Shown here piece by piece: positions 1-12,278 of a stretch of DNA of 64,000 nucleotides. The position numbers were made by a program, and so were the translations under genes. The number at the start of each line of letters is the position of its first letter. Position 1 is the first letter of the stretch. Source of the stretch: Hyaloscypha bicolor E (taxonomy: Eukaryota; Ascomycota; Leotiomycetes; Helotiales; Hyaloscyphaceae); the NCBI RefSeq assembly GCF_002865645.1, contig NW_020194600.1:1-64000 (forward strand), in the 5' to 3' direction. The notes beneath the pieces were generated by a model that saw nothing but the letters and a program-made list of their open reading frames with translations, was not told where the DNA came from and made no database searches.

Positions 1-565
1 CAGTGCGAAAATCAGAAAATCAGAAAATCACTTTTCGCTTCTCGGATTTGTCCGCTAGCTAGCTGTGGGCCTCAGTAAAGGGGGACGATGGTACGGCCGT
101 TGCTCCAGGCAACAATGGTCGAAAGGGGAAGCGATCATGGGCTCGCTAGGCAGAACTCGGGCCTCTGATGCAGATGGCTTCCGTTGTCCAATCCCCACGG
201 CCCGATCCAAACAGATATTTGAAGTAAAGTAATCAAAGTCGAAACACACGTGCTTTCGTGTCCGGCTTCAACGCGAATTCCCATGATATCTGCGCATTGC
301 CGCGTTTTACTTTTTCTACCCGCGTCAGACGGACAGCTGATTCCCCACCTCTGAACCACAGTGAATTGCAGATCGATGGTGATGGAGAAAGATAAATAGA
401 CCCCGTCTCCCCCAAGAACGACCTCAGCTTCTCCAGCTTCTCCAGCTTCCTCCTCATTCTCGATCCAGCAGTACAATCAGTACGACACCACCACCAAGCA
501 ACACAAGTGACCTCCATTTTCCACCTCCCACCACTCAACCCACTTCAAAACTTTGAACCTCCAAA
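1..565. other. intergenic region / 5' flank of DUF899 gene
   Basis: No convincing coding sequence on either strand; the open frames here are short and lack recognisable motifs. The last ~100 bases are CA/CT-rich, as is usual for fungal 5' leaders, and lead into the start codon at 566. Confidence 0.6.
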
Positions 566-1389
566 ATGCCAGGCAAGGTAAGAAACACTCGCTCTCTCCC
601 AGTTCACCTTCGAACACCAACCTGATGTCTTCTTTTATGCAGGTCGTCTGCCGGGACGAGTGGTTGGCTGCTCGCAAAGAGCTCCTCGACAAAGAGAAAG
701 CTGCAGTTCGAGCAGCCGCTGCCTTCAAGGAGCAACTTCGAAATGACTTTCCCATGGTGAAGCTCGACAAGGCATACACCTTCGAAGACCCCAAGGGAAA
801 ATACACATTGGCAGGCCTCTTCCAGGGCCGCAAGCAATTGATTGTCTATCACTTCATGCTTGGACCTGATGACGAGGCCGGATGTTCTGGATGCAGCTTC
901 CTCACTGACAACCTTCCGTCATCTTTGACGCACTTGTACGCTGCCGACACCACCTTCGTTCTTGTTTCTCGTGCCCCGGTCGCAAAGATTGAGCAGTACA
1001 AGAAGAGAATGGGTTGGGATTTCCCATGGTACTCCTCTTTCGGTACAGAATTCAATTGGGATTTCAACGTGAGCCTGGACAAGGACGTTAAATCTCCGGT
1101 CGTCTACAACTGTATGTTAACTCAAAAACGTACTCTATCTTTACGATACTGGAAGCTAACAAATTGGCTAGACAAGGAGATGGAAAAGCCGTTCAAGGGT
1201 GAGCTCCCAGGCTTGAGCGTCTTCTACAAGGAAGGCAACGACCTCTTCCATACTTACTCGACGTATGCCAGAGGCTTGGACGGTTTGCTTGTGACCAACC
1301 AGCTGCTCGATCTCACGCCACTTGGCAGACAGGATGTTCCCTGGAAGCGCCACGATGAGTATGATTCCAAGGACCTCAAGGCTAATTGA
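566..1389 (+). CDS. DUF899 family thioredoxin-like protein
   Basis: Three exons (566-577, 643-1111, 1172-1389) give 232 residues. The first exon encodes only MPGK; the ATG at 566 is chosen because it splices in frame through GTAAGA...TGCAG into the conserved body. The second intron has a GCTAAC branch-like site (1155-1160) and ends in TAG. Visible DUF899 hallmarks are an N-terminal helical segment, a CSGC motif at residues 85-88 in the position of a thioredoxin-fold CxxC, and the WYSSFG/FNWDF region after it. DUF899 proteins are thioredoxin-fold proteins of bacteria and fungi with unproven substrates, so a redox or peroxide role is an inference. There is no signal peptide, so it is probably cytosolic. 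Length is normal for the family and the reading frame is intact. Confidence 0.88.
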
Positions 1390-2359
1390 GGTTATGAGGG
1401 CTTGGGTGTCTAGGCAACAGAAGTTTCTTTTGGGTGGAATTTGAAAGTATTTTGGCATGCACCAAATGACGAGACTGGAAGCAAGCAGTTCGTTCTTAAC
1501 GGAAGATGGCTTGGGCAAAGGTTCTCGGCGATTGGCAGAAGTTCTCTCTTTGAAGTTAAATTGATGGTATCTTCTCTTCGCATTCAAGATCATGAAACTT
1601 CTTGACATGTGACTTATTGCTGTTTCCACCGTTCGAAGTCAGCCGGCCCACTTATCCTTAATAATATGTTTATGCAATACGTTCCAATGTCCCAATTACT
1701 AGTATCCATACTCGAGACCGTGGCTTCCTACTCTTTATGAATTATTGAGTTGTGTTGGGCCAGCAAGACTGTCCAATCATGACATCCGGCAATTGACGTG
1801 ATCATCACGGCGGCGTTAGAACCGTCCAATCAACGTGCGGTTTCCTAAAGGGGGAATTCTAGCTGCTGCATGTGCCGTGGAACCACAGAACAACCACCAA
1901 GGACTTTCGACGTTCAATCCCAACCCATTTTCCTCCAACCCCATCCCCAAATACAGCACGCTTTCTTCCCAAACTTCGAGTCAAGGTTGTAAAAGTAAGC
2001 TTTCCCGGCAGTCCACCAATCTTAGTTCTATGGTACCAGGCAAGCAGCGACGGGACGATTTCTCCTATTCTGGCTCTTGGGAAAGGGGGGCAGGCGAGTT
2101 TCCCACGGCCCCACGGGGCTTCCGGTATAGGCATACCAGGTCTTGGTTCATTATAGCGACATCTTCCATTCGGTTGATGGCTCGTCAGACTTCGAGAACG
2201 CCACTGTTAGTTAAGGGCTAGTCGAACGTTGATTGGAAGATCTCATCAAGAGGCAAGAAAATTGTATTCGTCTGAAGGTGTACGTAACTTCGAGATGGCA
2301 TCTGGAGGTGTTATACAAATGCCTCGTGCAAGTCTGATATGCTCACATTCTTAACAGAG
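1390..2359. other. intergenic region (970 bp)
   Basis: Contains the 3' flank of the DUF899 gene and the 5' flank of the regulator that starts at 2360. A 128-codon open frame at 1835-2221 has no recognisable domain and no neighbouring splice partners, so I do not call it a gene. Confidence 0.5.
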
Positions 2360-4511
2360 ATGGCTGCACCGCAAAATAAGGACAAGCAGTCGCTGTCTGC
2401 TTGTAAGAATAAAGCTGGGGCAAGCTGTGAAGGTAACGAGCAAGCGTATAACTTTCGATTTGTCGAGGTTGGCGAGCCATCTCAAGGTGGCGAGGATACT
2501 AGGTCTACTATTCGATCTCATGTCATGCGTGACTACTATGAGAAAAAGGGCAATCGTCGGCAACCCGATACCATCCCGGAACTAAGCCCAGCTACCTCCC
2601 AAAAGGAGGGGGTATTGCAGCAAAACCATAGATTTAAAGTCGGTCCAGAGGGGTTGCAAGAAGTGAAGGCGGGGCGCAAGAAAAGTAAGGGCACATCGAG
2701 AACTAAGAAAGTAACAAATGAAGCCACAAACATCTCTGAGCCTGAGGGCAGTCAAGTCCACCCCCACTCGATTTCACGGGCAACTCCTTCTCACCAGCCC
2801 GAACCACCCGCTTTTGCCATTTCAGACCACTGGCATGAACAGGAAGAGGGAGAAACTTCGGAGTATGGGTGGGGGCCAGCTGCCGCCCCTGATACCGGTA
2901 TTGCAATCGGCGATGCACTGCTTCCGCCGCAATGCGAGGAGGACAGCCGAAACATCGCACCTCCCAAGAAGATTTACTCGGTATCAGGAGTGATAGATCC
3001 CTTCAACGCACTACCTATATTGTGCGTTCCTCGCACCGAGCACTTGCTACATCATGGTAAGTCTCTTTCGAAGTTATCTGTCGATTGCATGAATGCTTCT
3101 AGCATTCTGTCAAGCTTTAGTTCTTATAGAACAAGTTTCTCCTTCCTTTGCGTTCCCAAGATCTATCTACTAGACTTACACTGGATGAGCGAAGACTAAC
3201 TTTATAATGCTATGTAGCAGCGAGAGGAATCCTTTCCTCAAGGGTCATGGGGCCACTGCGGACTAAATGGCTGGCGTTAGCGACTTCAGACCGAGCCTTC
3301 TTCCATGTAGCACTGTCGCATTACGCTGGCAATTATGGACTCTCACGATCAGAAAAGGATCCAATGGAAGCAATACGCTTTAGGATGGAAGCAATGAAGA
3401 TCATCAACGAAAGATTGGCGGTAGTCAAGACCGCTCTGACTGATGGAACACTTGGAACAGTCGCGAGTTTAGCAAGCTATGAGGTATGAATTCGGCGGTA
3501 CAAGCACATGTCTATTTGCTAACCCGAACTGAATCTTCGCAGGCTACAAACGGTAGCATTTCCAATATTCGAACACATTTGAAGGGGCTTCAAAGAATGG
3601 TTGACGTGCGCGGCGGTCTTCAAGAACCAAACATAAACCCATACGCCTTGCGCTTGATATTATGGTATGATCCTTTGTATGATTTCATCAGACCTTGCTG
3701 AGATTTCTCTTGCAACAGGGCCGACTTAAACTGTGCTATTGCTATGGGGAGAGACCCCCTATTTCCCGGCCACGAAAATGATTGGACTGGACATTTATTA
3801 TGTCACTATGGTTCGATTTCCGAAGAATTGTCGAATGAACATCCGAGCAGATCATACATGAGTAGAGAGACGGATGTGGAAACATTGAACCTGGCACTCA
3901 ACCAAAACTTCGAGAGCTTGAGACGATTGGCCCAGATGAACAGAGACACAGAGCCTATCAGCGTCGACAAGGAAGAGAGCAAAAGAGACAGCGACACTCT
4001 CTATCGGTCAGAAAGGAGTCTCCTAGTGCTCTCTCATATCTGGGGGCCACGAAAATTCGTCACCTCAGGGTGCCTTGCAGCCATAATATATACTGACAAC
4101 CAGCTCCGTGGCATCAACTTCAGAGCTCAGATTATGGAAAGAGTCGTCGAAAGACTCAAGCTCTCTATCGGTGTGGTTCTGAGCAACATTTCCCAGCATG
4201 ATCTGAACGAAAATGCTGCCAGAGCTGTACTGTGGGCTCTGGTTGTCGGTACAATTGCTTCTGACATTCGACCCTGTCGAGGATGGTTCGTCGAACGGGT
4301 AGTCGATTTCTGCGATGCTCTTGACTTGCAAACTTGGGAAGAGATAGAGAGGATTTTAAAAGGATTTCTTTGGCCACCGGCATGGTACACGCAGGGTCTC
4401 ATCCTGTGGAACGAGGTCGAGGAGAACCGGCTGATGAAATACACGACGTTTCCTGAAGACTCAGTTGCCGACAATAGCGGTGCGGAACGAGGTGTTCTTG
4501 AGTGGTTCTAA
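2360..4511 (+). CDS. fungal-specific transcription factor-like protein (fungal_trans_2 / DUF3468 type, no zinc cluster)
   Basis: Four exons (2360-3056, 3218-3483, 3543-3664, 3719-4511) give 625 residues; all three introns are GT...AG and the phases match. The N-terminal part carries the FVEVGEPS and IRSHVMRDYYEKK blocks, a basic stretch (GRKKSKG) and a low-complexity linker. After the first intron comes a helical domain (KWLALATSDRAFFHVALSHYAG...) typical of the C-terminal regulatory region of fungal_trans_2 proteins. No Zn(II)2Cys6 cysteine cluster is present, which is usual for this subclass, sometimes auto-annotated 'tachykinin family protein'. Nuclear localisation and a regulatory role are inferred from family resemblance; targets are unknown. 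An upstream ATG at 2339 is also in frame, but the MAAP start fits better because homologous proteins begin close to this block. Confidence 0.75.
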
Positions 4512-4725
4512 ATTTTCATGATCAATCAAGGGAATTTTCCGGTACCTGATCGATGATGCGGGGGCCGGCCGCTCACCTTACCGTAGCGATGCGCTAAAAA
4601 TATGGTGAAGTCACTGTCCTTCGAAGCTTCCTTTCATCCAAACCTCACGAGACATGTCATGCTACAATTTTGGAGCCATCTATGTGTTTTTGGATCACAA
4701 GAACTGAAGATACAGCTCAAAAATT

Positions 4726-6718
4726 ATGGGAAATCCCAGGGTAATTTACTGGTTTCGAACCGACCTCCGTCTCCACGATTCTCCGGCCCTGGAAGCTGCT
4801 TTGGACCTCAACCCTGAGGCTTTCTGGCCGATATGGACCTGGGATCCCCAGTATGTATACAGGGCTAGAGTTGGTACCAATAGATGGCAATTCCTGTAAG
4901 CTCTAAACTCAAATTGCATTTTCCAATCTTACGATTTATAGTCTCGACTGCCAGAATGACCTCTCCAAATCCATAACGAAACGAAACAAGAAATCAAAGT
5001 TGTTTCTGATGCGAGAAGCTCCCCAAACTTTATTTCCAAAGCTCTTTAAAGTTTGGGAGATCACGCATTTGGTATTCGAAAAAGATACGGATGCTTATGC
5101 AAGGGATAGAGATGCAACAGTTAAGAAGGCAGCTGAGGAAGCTGGTGTAGAGGTCATCATCAAGTCCGGCCGCACACTATGGGACAGCGATGCGCTGGTC
5201 AAGAAAAATCATGAAAAACCAACAATGAGCATCAGTCAGGTACAATCAGCAGGGCCAAAGATTGGGAGAATCCCAAGACCAATCCCTGCCCCGGAATCAA
5301 TACCCGATCCAGGAGAAATAAAGCTGGATTTTGAGCAGCAACAACCAGAATCGGACCCAGATTTCAATAATGACTCTAGAAGTCATGGCGATAAGTCTTA
5401 CGAGAGAATATCTGGACCTAATGGTGATTTTGCAGTCCCGACAATGGAGGAGCTTGGCTTCCCAACAGCAACATCATCGCATCGAGGTGGAGAGAGCATT
5501 GCTTTGAAGATGCTAGACAAGATAATCGCCGATGAGAAGTACACCGCAACATTTGAGAAACCTAACACCGCACCCACAGCATTCGAACCACAAGCCACCA
5601 CTCTCCTCTCACCCCATCTCCACTTTGGCAGCCTCAGCGTGCACGAGTTCTACTGGCGAGTCCAAGACGTCGTAGACAACTACTCCGGCAAAGCATCACA
5701 GCCTCCCGTCTCCCTGACAGGCCAGCTCCTATTCCGAGACATGTATTTCGGAGCTCAAGCAGCACTGGGCTATTCCTTCTGCCAAACGCTATACAACTCG
5801 CACTGCCGCTTCATACCCTGGCATCTCCCCAGCAAAGTCGACCACACAACCAGGCTCGTAACAGGAGAATACCACATCGACTCGGCACAGGCAGAAGAAT
5901 GGTTCCAACGCTGGAAATATGGACTTACAGGCTTCCCTTGGATCGATGCTCTGATGCGACAACTTCGTCGAGAAGGCTGGATTCACCATCTTGGCCGGCA
6001 CGCTGTCGCCTGTTTCCTCACCAGGGGCGGATGCTACATCTCCTGGGAGCGCGGGGCAGAAGTATTTGAAGAGTGGCTCATTGACCACGAAACTGCTTGT
6101 AACGCAGGGAACTGGCAGTGGCTGTCCTGCACTGCTTTCTTCGCACAGTTTTACAGGTGTTATAGCCCAATTGCGTTCCCGAAGAAGTGGGATAAAGATG
6201 GCAAGTTTGTGAAGAGGTATGTGCCTGAGTTGAAGGATTTGGATGCGAAGTATATTTATGAACCGTGGAAGGCGCCGATTGCGGATCAGAAGAAGGCTGG
6301 TGTGAGGATACAGGGTGAGGGGAAGGAGGAACAGGAGGGTATATACCCGAAGCCGATGTTTGACTTCAATGAGAGGAGGGACGCCTGTATAGATGGGATG
6401 AAGAAGGCGTATAAAGTTGGGCTGTATGGCGATGACCCGAAGGTCATTGATGGGACGTGGAGGAAGCTGTTTGATGATGCTGGTGAGGGACGGACGAAAG
6501 GGAATACTTTTGGCGGTGCAATGGAAGAAGAGGTCGGTGAAGAGAAGGCAGTACAAGTTGATGATGGGAATGGTGAGGAAAATAATGGCGCGCCTGAAGA
6601 AGATGAGAGTGGTGGAAAGGAAGAAGGCAATGAAAATAAAGGGGGCGACAGAAAAGGGGCAAAGCGTAAGCGAGGGCAGAGAACTCCGGATTCACACGTC
6701 AAGAGATCCAAGAAGTAG
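4726..6718 (+). CDS. (6-4) photolyase / animal-type cryptochrome
   Basis: Two exons (4726-4895, 4942-6718) encode 648 residues. The N-terminal photolyase alpha/beta domain opens with VIYWFRTDLRLHD, followed by RWQFL and a linker. The FAD-binding helical domain carries LSPHLHFGSLS, CRFIPWHLP, GFPWIDALMRQLRREGW and NWQWLSCTAFF. The block HHLGRH places histidines at residues 406 and 410, matching the two active-site histidines of (6-4) photolyases, so light-driven repair of pyrimidine (6-4) photoproducts is likely; a photoreceptor role is also possible. The C-terminal ~110 residues are a non-conserved acidic, glycine-rich tail ending in two basic clusters (AKRKRG, KRSKK) that look like a bipartite nuclear signal. 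The short 46-base intron near the 5' end follows GTAAGC and ends in TATAG. Which fungal sub-clade it belongs to cannot be settled by eye. Confidence 0.9.
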
Positions 6719-7071
6719 CCAGGCCTCAAGGCAATGAATGATACGCTCAAAATGAGTATCCCTTGCCTGTGAAAGACATGACCATGCTCTGAAAGTACCT
6801 GATCGGGCCGAGACATTGAAGCTCATTGACACTTGTCGGATCTCAGACGCGAATAATTCAAGCATCACCTTTCGCAGATATTCGTAGACAGAAGTAGCAG
6901 CCTAGAAATTGTACGAAATGGACGGCACACATTGAGCACCTCGAATGGTCAATCCCAAATTACCACGAGATACACTTCTATGCGCCCCACCGGCGCTCCT
7001 GATTTTACAACCGTTGCCAATCTAAACCAGATCCAAGAACACCAAATGCAAATGCCCCCAGCAGAACCTCA
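6719..7071. other. convergent intergenic region
   Basis: 353 bp between the stop codons of the photolyase gene and the oppositely oriented ATG27 gene. It should hold both 3' UTRs; no hairpin or gene seen. Confidence 0.5.
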
Positions 7072-8514
7072 TCAGTCATCCCACTCCTCATCAAGTTGAT
7101 CAATGAGTCGATTCTCATCCTCATTTCTATGCCTTCCTCTCCGATTCGAATTGCCGTTTGCCGAGATAGAGAGAGCGCTGTAGCCTCTCCTACTTGGGAG
7201 GAAATGAGCACACGACGATGTGGCGATGATGAAAATATCCTGAAGTGAACTGTGTCAGCTTTCTTCTTCTTTGAGAGGTGAGGTCTGGGACGTGAGAGAT
7301 TGAAGGTAAAGAAGTGGATTCCAACGCCGATGTATGCTAATCTATCCTACAAGCCACCTTGACACCACTCTGCAGAACGAGCAAAATACAGGATCTGTAC
7401 AGAATGGTGGTGTTTATACAGAACTTTTGCGTCTCTTTCAAAATTCTGCCAATGGGCCGAATTTATGAGAGATGGGTGGCGTCCCAAGACGACCTCGACA
7501 TATAGCCTTTGTGAGATTTTCGGCCAGCGGACGGCCGCACTTCCATAGTAGGCAAAATCCCTTCCCGAACTGAAGTAACCCGAGGGAAAACTCTCTGCTT
7601 CAACGGCTGGAGAAGTGTATTTCCGCTCACCTTTATGAAGCTCCCAATACCAGCCCACATGCTGTAATTCGGTAGTTGCCTCCACCCCCGTGCATGAGCC
7701 ACATTTCGTTGATAGAATACACCACCGAGGAAGTAAACTATGATGGCAATAGCTCCAATAATGGCAAAGACTGCCCCTGGACCGACAGATTGCTTTGCAG
7801 GCTCGGCAGTAACACAAGCAGCTGTGGAGAGAACCTCGAAATGATAGGAACACTCATCCGGATCTGTGCCAACGAACGAGGGTGTCGCTCCGGTTGCGAG
7901 AGGGTCTTTGTCGCAATGGAAAGAGATCAAAGCTGACTTTCGGCGCACCCCTTTTTTATCCTTTTCGTCATCGCCCTCGTCGTCCTTGACTGCCCGTCCA
8001 TTCTTATCCTTCCCACATGGCGATCCATTTGTATATTGTAGTACCAGCCTTTTTCCGCGGACAGTTAGGTTCGAGGATTGCTGTCTGAAAAATTGTTAGC
8101 GACCGTTGGGGAACTCTTCGAACATAGCCAGTCTCACCCAAGAGAATACTTCTTCGAGCCTATCTCGTAGTAGGCACTGACGTTCTTCCAAAGATCGTGG
8201 CTAATACCCTCAACATCCTTTATAGGGTCTACCACCGGAGCGCAGATATTCAAGGTGAAATTGGCCTTGCCATCATGATAATCCCATCCTCGAGCGTGCC
8301 AATCATCCGTCTTCACCCCCTTTGCTGGTTTCTTTTGGTCGTCCGCCGGTGGCAGAATGGCAAGTGATCTCAGATCATAAAATGATCCAGTGGAAGATGC
8401 AACAGTACAGGGGTCCGAGGGCTTCGTCTTCTTGTCGTCAGAGGCAGCTGCGTTCACCCCACTATGTAATGTGAGTGTCAGGAGAAGGGCTGTCGGCAGT
8501 GATGGGAAATGCAT
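7072..8514 (-). CDS. ATG27: autophagy-related protein Atg27
   Basis: Three exons on the minus strand (8514-8138, 8084-7631, 7239-7072) encode 332 residues. There is a signal peptide (residues 1-22, ending SGVNA), then a cysteine-containing lumenal domain with the pattern of mannose-6-phosphate-receptor-homology domains, including GWDYHDGKANFTLNIC and a C-terminal C...C pair. A single membrane span lies at about 228-250. The cytosolic tail includes NYSMWAGIGSFIKDIFII, RRGYSALS (a YSAL tyrosine-type sorting motif) and the family-typical end DENRLIDQLDEEWDD. Atg27 cycles between Golgi, vacuole and Atg9 vesicles and supports Atg9 traffic. The second intron is long (391 bases) but the IKD junction across it is exactly the conserved one. 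The gene diverges from ERG24 across about 620 bp. Confidence 0.92.
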
Positions 8515-9132
8515 GGTGAAGTGAGGTAGAAGATGAATGCTAGAAACAGAGCGCCTGCAGGCGCAACAAGGTAGAGGCGTATACTACGATGGTCGTTGGA
8601 TAGATGTTGCTGACCAGCGATGGAACATTTGCTGGAGTGTACGTAGCCTCACCTGCGTCGTCCAGATACGGTAGGGGCGTTCGTCATCCAATGAGAAGAC
8701 ATCGTTCCTGCTTCCATTTTGAACCTTAAATCTATGTCACGTGCAATATTGGCTTTTAAGGGGCAAAGGGCTGAGGCAAGGTCCCTTAAGCAACAGCCTT
8801 TCCAAGAGATGGTTTAGATCTGGAGCCTCTGGTGGTTTCTTGCTGAAAATTTGCCCCAGTGTGAAGTGTTCCAGAGGAAAATTCTGTTTGAGTTGTTGAA
8901 TTCTCCTCGACCAATGCAAATACTGCAGAATGTCCTGTACCCCTGGCTGACCCGTCCGATTTTTAAGTCAACGCGAACACGATCGGCAACTCAAAATCCC
9001 GATGCCACCATGAAGCCCCAGCCACAGACAGTGCGTACCCTTGACTTCTGGGGACCAACTTGAAGACTACAAAGTCCTTAATGGACAATTGATTCAATCA
9101 ATCTGCCAACTCAATTGAAGCTGTCCACCAAG
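8515..9132. promoter_or_regulatory. shared divergent promoter region ATG27/ERG24 with CACGTG box
   Basis: 618 bp separate the two start codons, so both promoters must lie here. A GTCACGTGC palindromic E-box (8736-8744) is about 220 bp from the ATG27 start and 390 bp from the ERG24 start. CACGTG is the core bound by bHLH regulators; fungal sterol genes are controlled by SREBP-type bHLH factors, but one box does not show that this holds here. Confidence 0.45.
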
Positions 9133-10734
9133 ATGCCCCCAAAAGCTTCAAAAACTGTCGCCGCCAAACATGAAGAACCCCGTGGCTACGAGTTTGCGGG
9201 ACCGTGAGTTTACAACCTCACCGAAGCAGTGAAGCAAGGCTGACTTTTAATTGTTAGGCCAGGAGCATTTGCAATCTCCTTCGGGCTGCCATTGGCAGTT
9301 TACATCGCGACTTTCCTCTGCAACGACATATCTGGATGCCCAGTACCATCTGCGCTCTCCCCATCAACCTTGACAATTGAGCAGCTGAAGAAAGATGTGG
9401 GATGGCCCGCAAACGGAATATGGGGGTTGGCAAGTTGGGATGTATCTGCGAAGGTCGTCGGATACTATTTGCTCAGTATGGTACTGCAGCGGGTTCTGCC
9501 AGGAGTAGAGGCCATGGGCACTGAGCTTGCATCCGGCGGCAGACTAGCATACAAGTTCAATAGTGAGTGTGAAAAAAATTCCCTTGCCCTGCCTTTTTGC
9601 TAATGGGGTGTAGCGTGGTCCTCTACAATGTTCACACTCGCCATCTGCGCAGCTGGAACCGTGGTCCAAGGCGCCGATTTCCCCGTCTGGACTTTCATTT
9701 ACGACAACTACACACAAATTGTTACAGCCAACATAATCATTGCATACTCTTTGGCAACTTTCGTCTACGTACGCAGCTTCAATGTGAAGCCTGGCAACAA
9801 GGAACTTCGTGAATTGGCAGCAGGTGGACACTCTGGAAATATGCTTTATGACTGGTTTATTGGACGAGAACTCAACCCCCGAGTCACAATCCCCCTCCTT
9901 GGCCAGTTCGATATCAAGGAGTTCTGCGAGTTACGTCCCGGCTTGATGGGCTGGATGGTCCTGGATTTTACATTCTTAGCCAACCAATACAAGACATACG
10001 GGTTCGTCACAGATAGCATGTTGCTCATCACTTCCTTCCAGACCCTTTATGTTTTGGACAGTTACTGGATGGAGTCTGCCATCCTCACTACCATGGATAT
10101 TACTACCGACGGCTTCGGATTCATGCTGGCATTTGGTGACCTGGTCTGGGTGCCATTCACCTACTCTCTCCAAGCTCGGTACCTTTCAGTCTACCCATTG
10201 TCTCTGGGCGTCTATGGCACAACTGGGGTCCTTGGCGTTCTCGGCCTTGGATATTACATCTTCCGCAGCTCGAACAACGAGAAGAACCGCTTCCGAACAG
10301 ACCCCAACGATTCCAGGGTCGCCCACCTGAAGTTCCTAGAGACGAAATCCGGATCCAAGCTTTTGATTTCCGGTTGGTGGGGCACAGCTCGACACATCAA
10401 CTATTTCGGTGACTGGATCCAGGCTTGGGCATACTGTCTTCCAACTGGAATTGCAGGTTATCTTGTTCAGCACAGCTCCGTGGCTCCAGCAACTGGCCAA
10501 TCTTTTGCAGATAAATCATTCGTGTTTGGCGGACCACACCTTCACACTGAGGTCTTGCAAGGTTCGGCTAGGGGATACGGAATGATCTTTACATACTTTT
10601 ATGTTGTTTATTTTGGCATCCTGCTGATTCATCGCGAGATGAGAGACGAGGAGAAGTGTTTGAGGAAGTATGGCGAGGACTGGAAGCGATACACAAAGAT
10701 CGTGAAGTACAGGATCATACCTGGTATCTACTAG
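9133..10734 (+). CDS. ERG24: delta(14)-sterol reductase (C-14 sterol reductase)
   Basis: Three exons (9133-9203, 9258-9562, 9614-10734) encode 498 residues. The enzyme reduces the C14-C15 double bond made by Erg11 in ergosterol synthesis, using NADPH, in the ER membrane. It is polytopic. Family signatures visible are GRELNPR, the GLMGW block, LLISGWWGTARHINYFGDW near residue 410, and the C-terminal HREMRDEEKCLRKYGEDWKRY followed by RIIPGIY. These two late blocks are shared by Erg24 and Erg4; the order of N-terminal segments and the NYFGDW version favour Erg24. The ATG at 9133 precedes a short hydrophilic leader that splices in frame to GPPGAFAISFGLP. Length matches known fungal Erg24. Both introns are about 50 bases. 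Confidence 0.93.
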
Positions 10735-12278
10735 ACGAGGGCTTGGGATATGTATCATAGTAGAGGTGGCAGTCCTTCCAGACATGAAGAATTAGTGTAA
10801 CTTTACAATAGCGTAGCATAACATGGCATTTGAATCGCATAAGATCAAAAATTTGTCACTAATCTAAGTGAATTCGGGATATTAGAGACCGAATATGAAT
10901 TACTGAGCGGACATTTCGCTATACGAATAGGGCCTAGAACGGAAAACTACCGGTTGTCGCAAGAAATGACAATAGAGGCCTTCCCGAGAAGCCCGGGAGA
11001 CAGACTCTTGCATGCCAGTCGGCCCGAGATGTTGAAGAGTGGGATGGTATGGGGAGAGCGGGTACGCGGAGAGAAAGCAAGCCAACCCGGGGCAGTGGAG
11101 GCTCCACGTCAGGCAGACGGTGAAGCCTTTCTTGCTAAGCCAATATAACGTTACTTTGACACCCAGTACTAAACGCACGAGTCCTAGCAGAAAAGTGTAG
11201 GGCAAAGACTAAGTGTCAAGTGACAACCTCAAGGGTGGGTATGCGTAAACGAAGCAGAATTTGAAGACGGCTGGAAAGGTTGTGGGCGGATGAGGCGGGG
11301 ATAGTTGGGGGGAAGAGCTTGAATCGGGTTTACAGTGATTCTACTTCGAACAGGAACACCTGTAGAGCAGAAGGCTTTGGGCACCAGATGCCAACGTTTT
11401 GCTCAACTACAGTCCACAGCCGAGTTTAGAGCAGAAAGTGTTTCACCACTCGAAAATATACTGGTACTCATTATACCTTTGCGGGGCCGAAAAGACTCTC
11501 TGCACGGTTCATGTGGGAGCTGGGAGACCCCAGCCAAGACGGCGTCGGCTTTGGGGGATCCACGTAAATGCCATCATGACGTCTCCGTACTTCAGGGGGG
11601 GAAGAAACTGGGGAAGAGAGGAGCCAATTGAGGAAATTTAGGGAGGCCGGCCAGTAGAGATGTCGTCTACAATGACGGACCCGCAGTCTCGGTCCTTCTC
11701 CGTCTTCAAACCCCCTTGATTTGACAAACGGGGACTTTGGTTGCTAAAGAAGAGCGCTGCCAATATTTCCGAGAGGACTCCGGCACTCCAATGTTGCCTC
11801 AACGCACAGTGCAGATCTCACCAAGCTTGCAGACTAGAGCCGCAAGGGGCTCTGAACCATCCCAATGACCGAAGATACAGGGGTAGCTTTGGAGCTCCAG
11901 CTCAAAAAAATTGGAGAAAAGAAAACCAGCAAACTCGTATTTGACGAAGGGGGCTGAGGTCAAGATCTGCGGGTTCATAAAAATGCCATGCTCCCCCATA
12001 ATTCTGATCGTGAAAAGATTCAGTTCAATTCGAAGTCTTTTTGGTTGTTCTTGTGAATAGTACTTCGAGATGTTACCTTCACTAGCCGTTGCCATGCTGG
12101 CAACGCATTTCGCTTCTGCGTCACGTCTTCCAACGCGACAAAATACAGGGGTAAGATCACCACTCTAAATAAAACATCAACTCCATGCCTTCATTTCACA
12201 CCATCCATACATCAACTACGAGGCTTGGGGGAAGCGTCTCCAGCTCTTTTGAGCCGTGAGGTTCACTCAACAAGGAGC
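10735..12278. promoter_or_regulatory. 1.5 kb upstream region of the GH3 gene with candidate CreA-type sites
   Basis: No gene is convincing here. Matches to the short SYGGRG consensus of the fungal carbon catabolite repressor CreA occur at 11066-11071 (GCGGAG), 11095-11100 (GTGGAG), 11295-11300 (GCGGGG) and 11608-11613 (CTGGGG). The motif is degenerate and expected by chance, so the call rests mainly on the downstream gene being a carbohydrate-degrading enzyme. A TAAATAAAA stretch near 12165 could serve as a TATA-like element. Confidence 0.3.

Noticed and set aside
5789..6556. 255-codon open frame on the minus strand
   Set aside because: Antisense shadow of the conserved photolyase FAD-binding domain; no domain in its own translation.
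7347..7853. 168-codon open frame on the minus strand across the ATG27 intron
   Set aside because: Overlaps ATG27 exon 2 in a different frame; the conserved Atg27 tail is only obtained by splicing the intron out.
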